Below, piece after piece: positions 27,046-35,266 of a stretch of 64,000 nt of DNA (its first letter is position 1; every line of letters starts with the position of its first letter). The stretch is from Natrinema hispanicum (GTDB lineage: Archaea > Halobacteriota > Halobacteria > Halobacteriales > Natrialbaceae). Location: assembly GCF_900111485.1 (NCBI RefSeq), contig NZ_FOIC01000013.1, positions 1-64,000 on the forward strand. The letters run 5' to 3'. The position numbers and the translations under genes were made by a program. Below the pieces are notes generated by a model, which had not been told where the DNA came from, made no database searches, and worked only from the letters and a program-made list of their open reading frames with translations.

Positions 27046-27630
27046 ATGGCTGGTAATACGAACACCGTCCTCGTCGCGGACGACGATCCCGCCGTCGTCG
27101 ATCAACTCCGGTTGTGGCTCGACGACTATCGGGTTGAGGCGACGACGGATGGCGACGAGGCGATCGCACGCCTTGCGACCGCCGACGCAGTAGTGGTTGA
27201 TCACGACCTCCTGCCAGTATCCGGAGCCGTCGCAGCCGAGCTCGAACACCGTGCGACGACACAGACGATGGCGATCCTGTGTGAGAGCACGGACGCCCAT
27301 AATTGTCCGTTTTCGATCGGCAACACGCTCGTCAAGCCCGTCGAGAAGGACACAGTGGTCGAGACCGTCGACAGGCTCCTCCGTCGCGCCCGATACGACG
27401 AGCTGATCGCGGAATGTACGACGCTTGCAACGAAACGAGGGGCACTCGAGGCCGGTGGCGACACCGCATCCGGCGCACGATCTGAGACGGTCCAGCGGGA
27501 TCTCGACGAGCTGTTTACGGAACTCGATGACCTGGTGGGAACGTTCGACAGCGATGATTTCCGGGCGGCGTTCGCGACGTGTGAGGTCGGGACGGCCATC
27601 CAGCCACGGTGTGCAAGCGAGTTCTCCTGA
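27046..27630 (+). CDS. Receiver-domain protein with HalX C-terminal domain
   Basis: A 194-residue protein. The receiver domain (residues 8-115) keeps the acidic pair in VLVADDDPAVVDQ, the phospho-acceptor Asp in VVVDHDLLP, and the conserved lysine in TLVKPVEKD. The C-terminal helix region RYDELIAECTTLATKRGALEA matches the HalX domain, a haloarchaeal module of unknown role often found behind receivers. No DNA-binding domain is present, so it may act by protein contact. No histidine kinase is adjacent; the two orphan kinases in this window are 22 kb away. Confidence 0.8.
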   Translation: MAGNTNTVLVADDDPAVVDQLRLWLDDYRVEATTDGDEAIARLATADAVVVDHDLLPVSGAVAAELEHRATTQTMAILCESTDAHNCPFSIGNTLVKPVEKDTVVETVDRLLRRARYDELIAECTTLATKRGALEAGGDTASGARSETVQRDLDELFTELDDLVGTFDSDDFRAAFATCEVGTAIQPRCASEFS

Positions 27631-27680
27631 CGGCACCGAGCGTGAGCACCATCGATATTCTCCGCTCTCGACAGCGTGCA

Positions 27681-27688
27681 GTATATAC
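27681..27688 (+). promoter_or_regulatory. TATA-like box for dph2
   Basis: GTATATAC is centred about 27 bases before the ATG at 27712, matching a leaderless start and supporting this ATG rather than the upstream in-frame one. Confidence 0.5.
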
Positions 27689-27711
27689 GTTCGTGGCAGC
27701 AAGGGCTGTCA

Positions 27712-28761
27712 ATGAGTCAGGAGCCGGAGTACAGCGAGGGCGACCTCCGAAACACCGGGATGAGTCTCAAACACGACCGTGAGTGGGACTACGAACTCGA
27801 GCAGATCGTCGAGGCGATCGAGGAACGAGACGCAACGAAAGTCGGGCTACAGTTCCCCGAAGGGCTGAAGCGACGCGGCCCAGCCGTCGCCGACGACCTG
27901 CGCGAACTGACCGGCGACGACGTGACGTTCATGCTCTCGGGCCAGCCCTGTTATGGGGCCTGTGATCTTGACACCTATCTGATGAAACGCACCGACGTGT
28001 TCGTACACTTCGGTCACTCGCCGATGAAGAACACGGACAAGGTCATCTACGTGCCGCTGTTCTCGAACGTCGAGGTGACGCCGATCATGGAGGAAGCGCT
28101 CGAGACGCTCGAGCCAGCCGAGGAGACGGAGGGTGTCGGGCTCGTCACGACGGCCCAGCACATGAATCGCTACGAGGAGATGACGGAGTTCTTAGAGGAG
28201 CGTGGCTACGAGGTCCACAGCCGTCGCGGCGACGAGCGACTGACCCACGAGGGGCAGGTACTCGGCTGTAACTACGCGAGCGCGGCCGTTCCCGCCGATC
28301 AGGTGCTCTACGTTGGCGGCGGGAAGTTCCATCCCCTCGGGCTGGCGATGGAACACCCCGACAAGCACGTTGTCATCGCAGACCCGGTCAACAACGTCGT
28401 CACCGTCGCGGACACGGAGAAGTTCCTGAAACAGCGCTACGGCGCGGTCCACCGCGCGATGGACGCCGAGAAGTGGGGCGTCATCTTCTGTACCAAGATC
28501 GGACAGGGACGCTGGGAACAGGCCCAGGAGATCTTGGACGACAACGACAACGCCTACCTCATCACGATGGACGAGGTGACGCCGGATCGGCTGCGCAACT
28601 TCGATATGGACGCGTTCGTCAACACCGGCTGCCCGCGGATTACGACCGACGACGGCCCGCAGTTCCACAAGCCGATGCTTACCCCCGGCGAGTACCGAAT
28701 CGCCGTCGGCGACGAACCGCTCGACAGCCTCTCGTTCGACACCTTCCACGGCACCTGGTAA
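27712..28761 (+). CDS. dph2: Diphthamide biosynthesis enzyme Dph2
   Basis: A 349-residue radical enzyme that transfers the 3-amino-3-carboxypropyl group from SAM to the target histidine of translation factor aEF2. The three widely spaced cysteines that bind the unusual 4Fe-4S cluster are seen in QPCYGACDLD, in QVLGCNYASA and in NTGCPRIT. QFPEGLKR and the HFGHSP segment are further family marks. Archaea use a Dph2 homodimer in place of eukaryotic Dph1-Dph2. The ATG at 27712 is supported by the promoter position. An MBL-fold gene follows after about 120 bases. Confidence 0.93.
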   Translation: MSQEPEYSEGDLRNTGMSLKHDREWDYELEQIVEAIEERDATKVGLQFPEGLKRRGPAVADDLRELTGDDVTFMLSGQPCYGACDLDTYLMKRTDVFVHFGHSPMKNTDKVIYVPLFSNVEVTPIMEEALETLEPAEETEGVGLVTTAQHMNRYEEMTEFLEERGYEVHSRRGDERLTHEGQVLGCNYASAAVPADQVLYVGGGKFHPLGLAMEHPDKHVVIADPVNNVVTVADTEKFLKQRYGAVHRAMDAEKWGVIFCTKIGQGRWEQAQEILDDNDNAYLITMDEVTPDRLRNFDMDAFVNTGCPRITTDDGPQFHKPMLTPGEYRIAVGDEPLDSLSFDTFHGTW

Positions 28762-28882
28762 CGCCGACGCCATCCTTCGTCGACGCACAGTTGTGAGTCG
28801 ATCACGCTGCGCTCGTCGCCCGTCGCATCGACGGTCAACAGAGACGATAACACTTACCCAGTCGGTCCCCGCATCCTCAGAT

Positions 28883-29716
28883 ATGATCGAAAGCGACTGG
28901 GACGACTGGCTCGTCCGCGACGTCGAAGACGCGACGCCAGAGGGTGTCGCGATCTGGTATCTCGGCTGTAACGGCTTCGTCCTGAAGGGGAGCGAGGGCA
29001 CGACGATCTACATCGATCCCTATCTCGGACTCGGCGACCCGCCGCGGACGGTCCGGATGATTCCCGTGCCGTTCGATCCGGACGATGTCGCGGAGGCCGA
29101 CGCCGTCCTCGCAACGCACGAGCACACCGACCACGTCCACGGCCCGAGTCAGGCCCCGATCCTCGCGAACACGGGCGCGACCTTCTATGCACCCGACGAT
29201 AGCGTCGCGAAAGCCCGCAACGAAGAGGCATGGACCGACGAATGGGACGTCACCGACGAGCAGCTGACCGAAGTCACCGAAGGAGAAACCCTCGAGATCG
29301 GCGAGTTCACCGTCCACGTCGAGACGGCCAACGATCCCGACGCGACCCATCCCGTCAGCTACGTGTTCGAACACGACGCCGGGACCTTCTTCCACGGCGG
29401 CGATACGAAACCGACCGACGAGTTCGAGCGGATCGGCAACGAGTACGACATCGATCTCGCGGTGTTTGCCTTCGGGACCGTCGGACAGATTCCCGACAAA
29501 CAAACCCGCGAGCCCAAGCGAACCCGCTGGTACAACGACGAAAATCAGGTCGTCGAGTGTGCCAGCGCCCTCGAGTGTGACCGCCTCCTGCCGAGTCACT
29601 GGGATATGTGGAAGGGCCTGACCGCCGATCCGAAGGCGTTACACCACCACGCAGCGAGCTTCGAGTATCCGAAGCGACTCGAGGTCGCCGAGATCGGCGA
29701 TCGCGTCGATTTGTAG
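28883..29716 (+). CDS. MBL-fold metallohydrolase, UlaG-like
   Basis: A 277-residue metallo-beta-lactamase-fold protein. The zinc motif HEHTDHVHG, the upstream IYIDPYLGLGDPP segment, a later FFHGGDTKP aspartate and the final LLPSHWDMW histidine are in family order. The pattern with an aspartate-containing strand before the zinc motif is typical of UlaG/L-ascorbate-6-phosphate lactonase-type enzymes, but whether the substrate is a lactone cannot be told. A TATA-like AACACTTACCC lies about 30 bases upstream. It follows dph2 with no clear functional link. Confidence 0.82.
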   Translation: MIESDWDDWLVRDVEDATPEGVAIWYLGCNGFVLKGSEGTTIYIDPYLGLGDPPRTVRMIPVPFDPDDVAEADAVLATHEHTDHVHGPSQAPILANTGATFYAPDDSVAKARNEEAWTDEWDVTDEQLTEVTEGETLEIGEFTVHVETANDPDATHPVSYVFEHDAGTFFHGGDTKPTDEFERIGNEYDIDLAVFAFGTVGQIPDKQTREPKRTRWYNDENQVVECASALECDRLLPSHWDMWKGLTADPKALHHHAASFEYPKRLEVAEIGDRVDL

Positions 29717-29737
29717 CGATTTTCGAACTGTCCACAC

Positions 29738-29749
29738 GTTTTATAGTAA
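29738..29749 (+). promoter_or_regulatory. TATA-like box for the acidic repeat protein
   Basis: GTTTTATAGTAA is centred about 30 bases before the ATG at 29773. Confidence 0.5.
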
Positions 29750-29772
29750 TGGTATGGTAACGTTGAGCCCAT

Positions 29773-31890
29773 ATGACCAGCACCGCCGATATGGACGACG
29801 TAATCGAGGTCAGTGCCGACGGGATCTCCGTCCAGAAGACGTTCGAAGCGGACGAGTTTCCCGTTCCTGCGATCCGATTCGATCTCGAATCGGACCGTGA
29901 CGAGCCAGTCACGGTGCAACTCTCTGAGGAGATTCCCGAATCGTTCCCGATGGACAAAGTCGGGTTTCATCCCGACTATCATAGCGACGACTGGACGGCC
30001 TACCAGGACAACCACGTCGAATTCACGGCGACGCTCGAGCCTGGTGGCGATCTCGAGACTGTCTATGGCATCCAGATCGACGACGACAGCCGAGCCACGG
30101 AGTTTCTGACGGAACCGACGATCGTCGAGCTCGAGGCTGGCGACGACGATCGGTCGGATGTCGACGAAGTCGACGACGACGTCATCGGCAACATCGTCTC
30201 CGAAGACAGCAATCAGGCCGTCAAAGACATGATCGCCGGCGAATCTGATGCCGTTCCCGGCCTCGAAGGCGACGAGGACGACGACAGCGACGTGGAAGAT
30301 GACGAGGACGCCTCGGGACTCGACCTCGATCTCGAGGCTGTCGACACTGACCCCGATCCGGTCGACGACGAGACGGCCGACGGCGATGAAACGCCGGACA
30401 TCGATCTCGGGTTCGATGACGAAGAGCTCCCGGAAGCCGACGACGAGCCGGATATCGACCTCGGCTTTGACGAGGATGATGAGCTGTCCGTCGGGGAAGA
30501 CGAGCCGGACATCGACCTTGGGTTCGACGAGGACGACGACCTGTCCGTTGCGGAAGACGATCCGGATATCGATCTCGGAGTTGACGAAGACGACGACCTG
30601 TCCGTTGCGGAAGACGATCCGGACATTGATCTCGGAGTTGACGAGGACGACGCCGAATCGGACGCCGAGGATAACACTGAATCGGCTGCTGATGAGGACA
30701 CCGAACCCGCCATCGAGGAGGACGCTGAACCGGCTGTTGAAGCGGATCCCGAATCGGCCGCTGAGGATGACGCCGAACTGACGACTGACGAGGACGACGA
30801 GCCGGCCGTCGAAGAAGACGCTGAATCGACCGCCGAGGACGACACCGAACTGACGGCTGAGGAGGACGACCCAGCCGTCGAAGAAGACGCAGAACCGACC
30901 GCCGAGGACGACACCGAACTCGATGTGACGATCGACGCCGACACGGACGAGACAGCCACCGAAGACGAGTCGGAAACTGAAGACGCCGAACCGATCGACG
31001 ACGATGCCGAACCGGCGGCAGACGAGGAGGACGTCTCCGACACTGCACTCGAGACGACCGATGATGCTGCAGACGAGCCGGTCGAAGCGAGCGGCGACGA
31101 ATCGGACTCCGAGATCGAAGCGGACACGACCGACGACGAGGAACCGCCGGCACTCGAGGGTGAGCCTGACGCAACTGCCGAGACAGAGCCAGACGACCAG
31201 GATGACGACGACACGGCCGAACCGGAAGCCGAGCAGACGGACTCGGCCGACGAAGCTGACGCTGACGAACCGACGGCTGACGACGCGGTCGAGTCGCCCG
31301 CTGACGTCGAAACCGCGACCGTCGAATTTGACGGCTCGGTTGCGGCTCGTCTCGCGACCGAGATCCGCGACGGGACTGTCGACGACGACGATCTCGAGAC
31401 GATTCAGGCCGAACTCGACCTCGAGCCGTCGGGGCCGGAGATCGCGAAAGTCGAGCACCTCCACTCCCGCGTCGAGGAAGTCGCAGCCTACACTGACGCA
31501 CTTGAGACGTTCCTCGAGGACAACGGCACGGGCGCACAGCTCATCGAAGACGTCCAGGACGATCTCGAGGCGCTCGAAGACGATCTCGCGTCGATGGACG
31601 AACGACTCGAGGGGACCGAATCGCACGTCGACGAACTCGACGCGGACGTGGCCGATCTCACCGACTGGAACGCCGATCTCGAGACGGATCTGAGCGATGT
31701 CACCGACGACGTCGCCGAACTGGACGACACCGTCGAGGCGATCGACGACGATGTCGACGACCTCACGGATACCGTCGACGACGTGGAATCTGATCTCGAA
31801 ACCGTCGCGGACGACCTCGAAGCGGTCCGGGAGGACGTAACGGACATTCAGGACTGGCGTGACCAGCTCGGTTCGATGTTCGCTAACTAA
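29773..31890 (+). CDS. Very acidic repeat protein with C-terminal coiled coil, function unknown
   Basis: A 705-residue protein in three parts. Residues about 8-118 are a folded-looking beta-rich domain (VIEVSADGISVQKTFEADEF onward) with Trp, Tyr and Phe. Residues about 120-520 are disordered, dominated by Asp, Glu, Ala and Thr, and include a tandem array of a 19-residue unit beginning PDIDLGFDEDD. Residues about 540-700 are a long predicted coiled coil in seven-residue spacing of Leu, Val and Asp/Glu. There is no signal peptide or membrane helix, so it should be cytoplasmic. The layout suits a scaffold or spacer. The HisG-like gene follows at 80 bases with its own promoter. I do not recognise the family. 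Confidence 0.75.
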   Translation: MTSTADMDDVIEVSADGISVQKTFEADEFPVPAIRFDLESDRDEPVTVQLSEEIPESFPMDKVGFHPDYHSDDWTAYQDNHVEFTATLEPGGDLETVYGIQIDDDSRATEFLTEPTIVELEAGDDDRSDVDEVDDDVIGNIVSEDSNQAVKDMIAGESDAVPGLEGDEDDDSDVEDDEDASGLDLDLEAVDTDPDPVDDETADGDETPDIDLGFDDEELPEADDEPDIDLGFDEDDELSVGEDEPDIDLGFDEDDDLSVAEDDPDIDLGVDEDDDLSVAEDDPDIDLGVDEDDAESDAEDNTESAADEDTEPAIEEDAEPAVEADPESAAEDDAELTTDEDDEPAVEEDAESTAEDDTELTAEEDDPAVEEDAEPTAEDDTELDVTIDADTDETATEDESETEDAEPIDDDAEPAADEEDVSDTALETTDDAADEPVEASGDESDSEIEADTTDDEEPPALEGEPDATAETEPDDQDDDDTAEPEAEQTDSADEADADEPTADDAVESPADVETATVEFDGSVAARLATEIRDGTVDDDDLETIQAELDLEPSGPEIAKVEHLHSRVEEVAAYTDALETFLEDNGTGAQLIEDVQDDLEALEDDLASMDERLEGTESHVDELDADVADLTDWNADLETDLSDVTDDVAELDDTVEAIDDDVDDLTDTVDDVESDLETVADDLEAVREDVTDIQDWRDQLGSMFAN
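30394..30675 (+). repeat. Tandem 57-bp coding repeats (19-residue PDIDLG unit)
   Basis: Five copies of a unit starting PDIDLG begin at nucleotides 30394, 30448, 30505, 30562 and 30619. The first interval is 54 bases and the other three are exactly 57 bases. Copies 4 and 5 are nearly identical at both DNA and protein level, pointing to recent duplication; the outer copies have diverged. A looser Asp/Glu/Pro-Ala repeat follows. Confidence 0.85.
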
Positions 31891-31939
31891 GGAGCGCGAT
31901 CGTCGGCTATCGGATTCGGACTGTGCTGGAAACGCAACT

Positions 31940-31949
31940 CGTTTATCCG
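31940..31949 (+). promoter_or_regulatory. TATA-like box for the HisG-like gene
   Basis: CGTTTATCCG is centred about 26 bases before the ATG at 31971, supporting that start and an independent leaderless transcript. Confidence 0.5.
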
Positions 31950-31970
31950 TCGCCGATTGAGAACTGGTCG

Positions 31971-32897
31971 ATGGGCGAGACGATACCGATCGCTGTTCCA
32001 CGAAAGGGGCGACCGCTCGAGTCTGTACTCGATCGGATCGCAGATCGCCTCGGCGTCCCCGACCTCGCCGACGACATTACATCGACGCTTCGTCACGAAA
32101 AAGCACTCACGAAGGGGTCAATCGAGCCCGACGAGGAGGACGTCTACCATCGTCTCGCAGACTACAGTACCGTCGCCGATCCGACCGCGCCCGAATATAC
32201 GCTGTTGCGCGACGACCGCGCCGGCAAGCCACGACGGATCGTCTTCGACAGCGTCACGATTCCGTTAGCCGATGCCGAGGGCGCTCCTGACGACGCGGCG
32301 GTCCAGCTCGTGGGCCGCGAGGAACCGTTTCGGGCGCTGCGAACCCACGAGTTCGCACTCGGGTTCGACAGCGCCGATCTGGTCCTCGAGGAGGTCGTCG
32401 AGCTCCGACCGGAGCCACTCGATCGGATCGCCGACGTGAACGCCCGCATTAATCCCGCCGACACCGACGTGCAAGTCGTCACCGGGCTCGGCGATACCGT
32501 CTACCACACGCTACTGGCCACGCCCGAGGTCGCACCGTCTGCCGAATCGATCGATCGGGACTTCCTCGAGACCTACGAAGGACAGCTCTGTATCGAGCCC
32601 AGATACGAACGGCTCGTCCAGGCCGTGCTCGGAACGCGGCTCCTCGATGGCATCGGCTTCCGGTATCCGGACGAGGGCCGCGAGGAAGAAGCGGCGATCG
32701 CCGACGCGGGACTTGGCGTCTATCTGACCGTGACTGGCTCGACCGCCCGCGATCACGGCCTCCTGCTCGGTGAACAGCTGTTCCCAAGCGAGACCGTCCT
32801 GCTCGAGAACACGGCAGAAACGACCGACACAGTCGACCACGTCCGCTCGCTGCTGAACGGGGCCGATCTCGAGACGGAACTTGCGGTCGGCCACTAA
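31971..32897 (+). CDS. HisG-like (ATP phosphoribosyltransferase fold) paralogue, function unknown
   Basis: A 308-residue protein. The N-terminus IPIAVPRKGRPLESVLDRI resembles the HisG start (usually IAVPNKGR), LGFDSADLVLEEVVEL resembles the second conserved helix region, and IADAGLGVYLTVTGSTARDHGL lines up by eye with the HisG PRPP-loop segment (usually AIVDITSTGTTL). The PRPP loop has lost the usual Asp-Ile-Thr-Ser-Thr-Gly-Thr pattern, so catalysis as HisG is doubtful. This is recognition by eye; it could instead be a periplasmic-binding-fold protein of another family. It lies just after the acidic repeat protein, and no his gene is near. Confidence 0.5.
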   Translation: MGETIPIAVPRKGRPLESVLDRIADRLGVPDLADDITSTLRHEKALTKGSIEPDEEDVYHRLADYSTVADPTAPEYTLLRDDRAGKPRRIVFDSVTIPLADAEGAPDDAAVQLVGREEPFRALRTHEFALGFDSADLVLEEVVELRPEPLDRIADVNARINPADTDVQVVTGLGDTVYHTLLATPEVAPSAESIDRDFLETYEGQLCIEPRYERLVQAVLGTRLLDGIGFRYPDEGREEEAAIADAGLGVYLTVTGSTARDHGLLLGEQLFPSETVLLENTAETTDTVDHVRSLLNGADLETELAVGH

Positions 32898-32916
32898 GCG
32901 CACTTACGAGTCTCTC

Positions 32917-34188
32917 CTACTCCCAGTTGTGCAGCGAGTCGCGGAAGATTTCCGCGACGTCGGCTTTCGTGACCGGGCGCGGATTACACCGGAGCAGCCG
33001 TTGCTGGGTGTCGACCGTCTGTTCGGCCAGCCAGTCGATCTCGTCGTCGGTGATGCCAGCGAGGTCGTGGAGCCCGCTCGGGAGGACGTTCAGATCACGC
33101 TGGAGTGCAACGAACTCCTCGCGTGCGCGATCGGCCGCCGTTCGCGTGCTCAGTCCGTCCGTATCCGCGCCGAGCAGCTCGGCGATGGTCGCGAAGCGTT
33201 CGGGATCGCTGGCGACGTTGTACCCCAACGTGCTCGCCGGTGTGAGCACGGCGATCGTTTCGCCGTGATAGGTGTGATACTTGTTGCCGACTGGATACGC
33301 CATCGCGTGACAGAGGCTTGCACCGGCGGTGAGACCGGCGATCGCGCCGTAGAGCGCCCCCTTCAACATTGCCTCGCGCGCCTCGAGGTCGTCACCGTTG
33401 TTGACGGCTCGTCGGACATTGCTCGAGAGGAGGTCGATCGCCTTCTCGCTGAACAACTCCGTAAAACCAGTGCGCCCGGCGTAGACCGGTCGGTCGGCAG
33501 GGTCCTCGGGACGGAGCAGGGTGTCGTACCGATGTGTCGTATATCCCTCGATGGCATGGCCGAGTGCGTCCATCGCCGTTTTCGCGGTGAGATCTGGCGG
33601 AAGTGACGTCGTCAGCGTCGGGTCGAGCACCGCGGCATCGGCTCGTACGTTATTGCTCGAGATACCCTCTTTGATCTCTTTCTCGGCAACCGACAGGATC
33701 GCAACCGGCGAAATCTCCGAGCCGGTGCCGGCCGTCGTCGGGAGCAAAACAAGGGGCGGGCCCGACTCGGTGAGTGTCTCGCCGGAGCCGGTCGGTTCGG
33801 CGACGTAGTCGAGGATTTCGCCGCCGTTGGCGACGACCGCACGCGTCGTCTTCGCGGTGTCGAGACAGCTGCCGCCGCCGAGCCCGATGTAGAAGTCGTA
33901 GCCGTCCGTGCCCATCTCCTCGCGGACGAACGAGATACACTCCTCGACGGCCTCGATCGAGGGTTCGCGCTCCGAGCCGTCGTAGACGTCGACATCGAAT
34001 CCCGTGTCTTCGACGTGGTCGGCGACCCGGCCTGCATGGCCGAGCTCGGCGAGCGTCTCGTCGGTCACGATCAGTCCGCGTGCATCGTCTTCGACGCCCA
34101 GATCCTCGAGCTGGAAGCCGAGTTCGCTGGCTGCGCCGCGACCGACACGGATCTCTGGCATCTGAATCTGCCAGACGGTTTCAGGCAT
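32917..34188 (-). CDS. Iron-containing alcohol dehydrogenase, hydroxyacid-oxoacid transhydrogenase-like
   Basis: A 423-residue group III dehydrogenase. The dinucleotide-binding GLGGGSCLDTAK, the metal-binding histidines in DALGHAIEGY, and the pair LCHAMAYPVGNKYHTYHG are clear. The sequence flavour, including an inserted loop near HRYDTLLRPEDPADRP, is closest to mitochondrial ADHFE1-type transhydrogenases. The ATG at 34188 gives MPETVWQI, the usual start; an in-frame GTG at 34239 would overlap the lactonase gene by about 13 bases and is possible. It is the second gene of a pair with the lactonase-like gene, suggesting handling of a hydroxy-acid made by lactone opening. Confidence 0.83.
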   Translation of the reverse strand: MPETVWQIQMPEIRVGRGAASELGFQLEDLGVEDDARGLIVTDETLAELGHAGRVADHVEDTGFDVDVYDGSEREPSIEAVEECISFVREEMGTDGYDFYIGLGGGSCLDTAKTTRAVVANGGEILDYVAEPTGSGETLTESGPPLVLLPTTAGTGSEISPVAILSVAEKEIKEGISSNNVRADAAVLDPTLTTSLPPDLTAKTAMDALGHAIEGYTTHRYDTLLRPEDPADRPVYAGRTGFTELFSEKAIDLLSSNVRRAVNNGDDLEAREAMLKGALYGAIAGLTAGASLCHAMAYPVGNKYHTYHGETIAVLTPASTLGYNVASDPERFATIAELLGADTDGLSTRTAADRAREEFVALQRDLNVLPSGLHDLAGITDDEIDWLAEQTVDTQQRLLRCNPRPVTKADVAEIFRDSLHNWE

Positions 34189-34226
34189 GCGTTCGTGTGG
34201 GCTAGCGGAGACGGACCGCTCGTAGC

Positions 34227-35033
34227 TCACAGCCCCCACCCCGGTTGCATGGCCTCGAACTGCTCGGGATCGTGTCCGTAGACGATTTCGGCGTCATGAC
34301 GCCGCTCGAGTGCTTTGATGCGACGGAGGCTGTCGAACCACTCGGTTTTGCCCCAGAGGAGGTGTGCCCCGAGCGGAATCTCGTCCTCGAAGTTGTCGGC
34401 CATGTAGACCTGATCGCCGGTGAAGACGAGCGTTCCCTCGTCGTCAAGATGGATCACCGTCCCGGTGAGTCCGGGCGTATGGCCGGGGAAGCGGACGAAC
34501 TCCATGTCCTCGAAGTGTTGCTCGCGATCTTGGTGTAACACGTGCCAGTTCAGGTCGTGGTCGAAGTCCTCGAGGATGTACGCGCCGCTTCCCTCGTCGG
34601 TCTTCGCGCTGTAGTAGGCGAACTTGATTTCGCGCTCGTGGACGAAAACGGGGACATCCGTCCCATCAAAAAACTCGAGCCCGCCGGCGTGGTCGAGGTG
34701 CAGGTGGGTCTGGAAGACGTAGTCGATGTCGTCGATACCGAATCCGGCCTCGTTCAGGTCGTCGTCGAGCCGATGTTCGTGGGCGTCGTGTGGATAAAAC
34801 GCCTGTAGGAGTCCCTCCGGCCAGTGCCCCTCGAGTGCGTCGTGATGGGAGCCAGTATCCCAGAGGATCGTTCCCTCGGGATGGTCGATTACGAGGCTCC
34901 AGACTGGAATTTCGCCGTAATCGATGTCGGGATTGGGCTCATCGTGTGTGCCGAGCACGTGCCCTTCCATCATGTAGTTCATGTCGACGTCGAGACCACC
35001 GCGGTCGAGAACGTGTATGGTAGCATCAACCAT
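34227..35033 (-). CDS. AHL-lactonase-like MBL-fold hydrolase (AttM/AiiB type)
   Basis: A 268-residue metallo-beta-lactamase-fold enzyme. The dinuclear zinc motif is HLHLDHAGG, with later histidines in RFPGHTPGLTG, the bridging aspartate in LVFTGDQVYM, and a terminal YGHDPEQF. The DTGSH and NYMMEG stretches near the N-terminus resemble the AttM/AhlD lactonase group. AHL signals are not established in this organism, so another lactone may be the substrate. The ATG at 35033 is chosen as closest to the promoter. The dehydrogenase gene follows about 38 bases after the stop. An inverted repeat sits at its promoter. Confidence 0.82.
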   Translation of the reverse strand: MVDATIHVLDRGGLDVDMNYMMEGHVLGTHDEPNPDIDYGEIPVWSLVIDHPEGTILWDTGSHHDALEGHWPEGLLQAFYPHDAHEHRLDDDLNEAGFGIDDIDYVFQTHLHLDHAGGLEFFDGTDVPVFVHEREIKFAYYSAKTDEGSGAYILEDFDHDLNWHVLHQDREQHFEDMEFVRFPGHTPGLTGTVIHLDDEGTLVFTGDQVYMADNFEDEIPLGAHLLWGKTEWFDSLRRIKALERRHDAEIVYGHDPEQFEAMQPGWGL

Positions 35034-35049
35034 GGTATAGTACCACAAC

Positions 35050-35070
35050 TAGGCAACCAGAACCTGCCTA
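35050..35070. promoter_or_regulatory. Inverted repeat TAGGCA-N9-TGCCTA at the lactonase promoter
   Basis: A perfect six-base inverted repeat with a nine-base spacer lies 17-37 bases before the lactonase ATG. A TATA-like ATTATTAGG on the minus strand overlaps its distal half, so a dimeric regulator binding here would cover the TATA box and start site. It is the only candidate operator seen for the lactonase/dehydrogenase pair. Confidence 0.45.
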
Positions 35071-35266
35071 ATAATCATTCGGGCAGAGAGTTTGTCGCCG
35101 GTAGCACATCGAGACGACTCGATAACGGTCCGGTTGCGCTGCTCTAAGCGACTCAAATCGAACCGCTCTTACCTTGACCGGAGTCTGCTTGGCGCTGTAC
35201 GCGCCAGCATATATTCAACGTCTGCTTGCAGAAAACTTATCACGAATATGGTCACTCTTCACGCAC

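Noticed and set aside
29596..32001. Long minus-strand open frame (about 800 codons) antisense to the acidic repeat protein
   Set aside because: It arises because GAC/GAG/GTC-rich codons have no stops when read antisense; its predicted protein is Val/Arg/Phe-rich and not haloarchaeal in composition.
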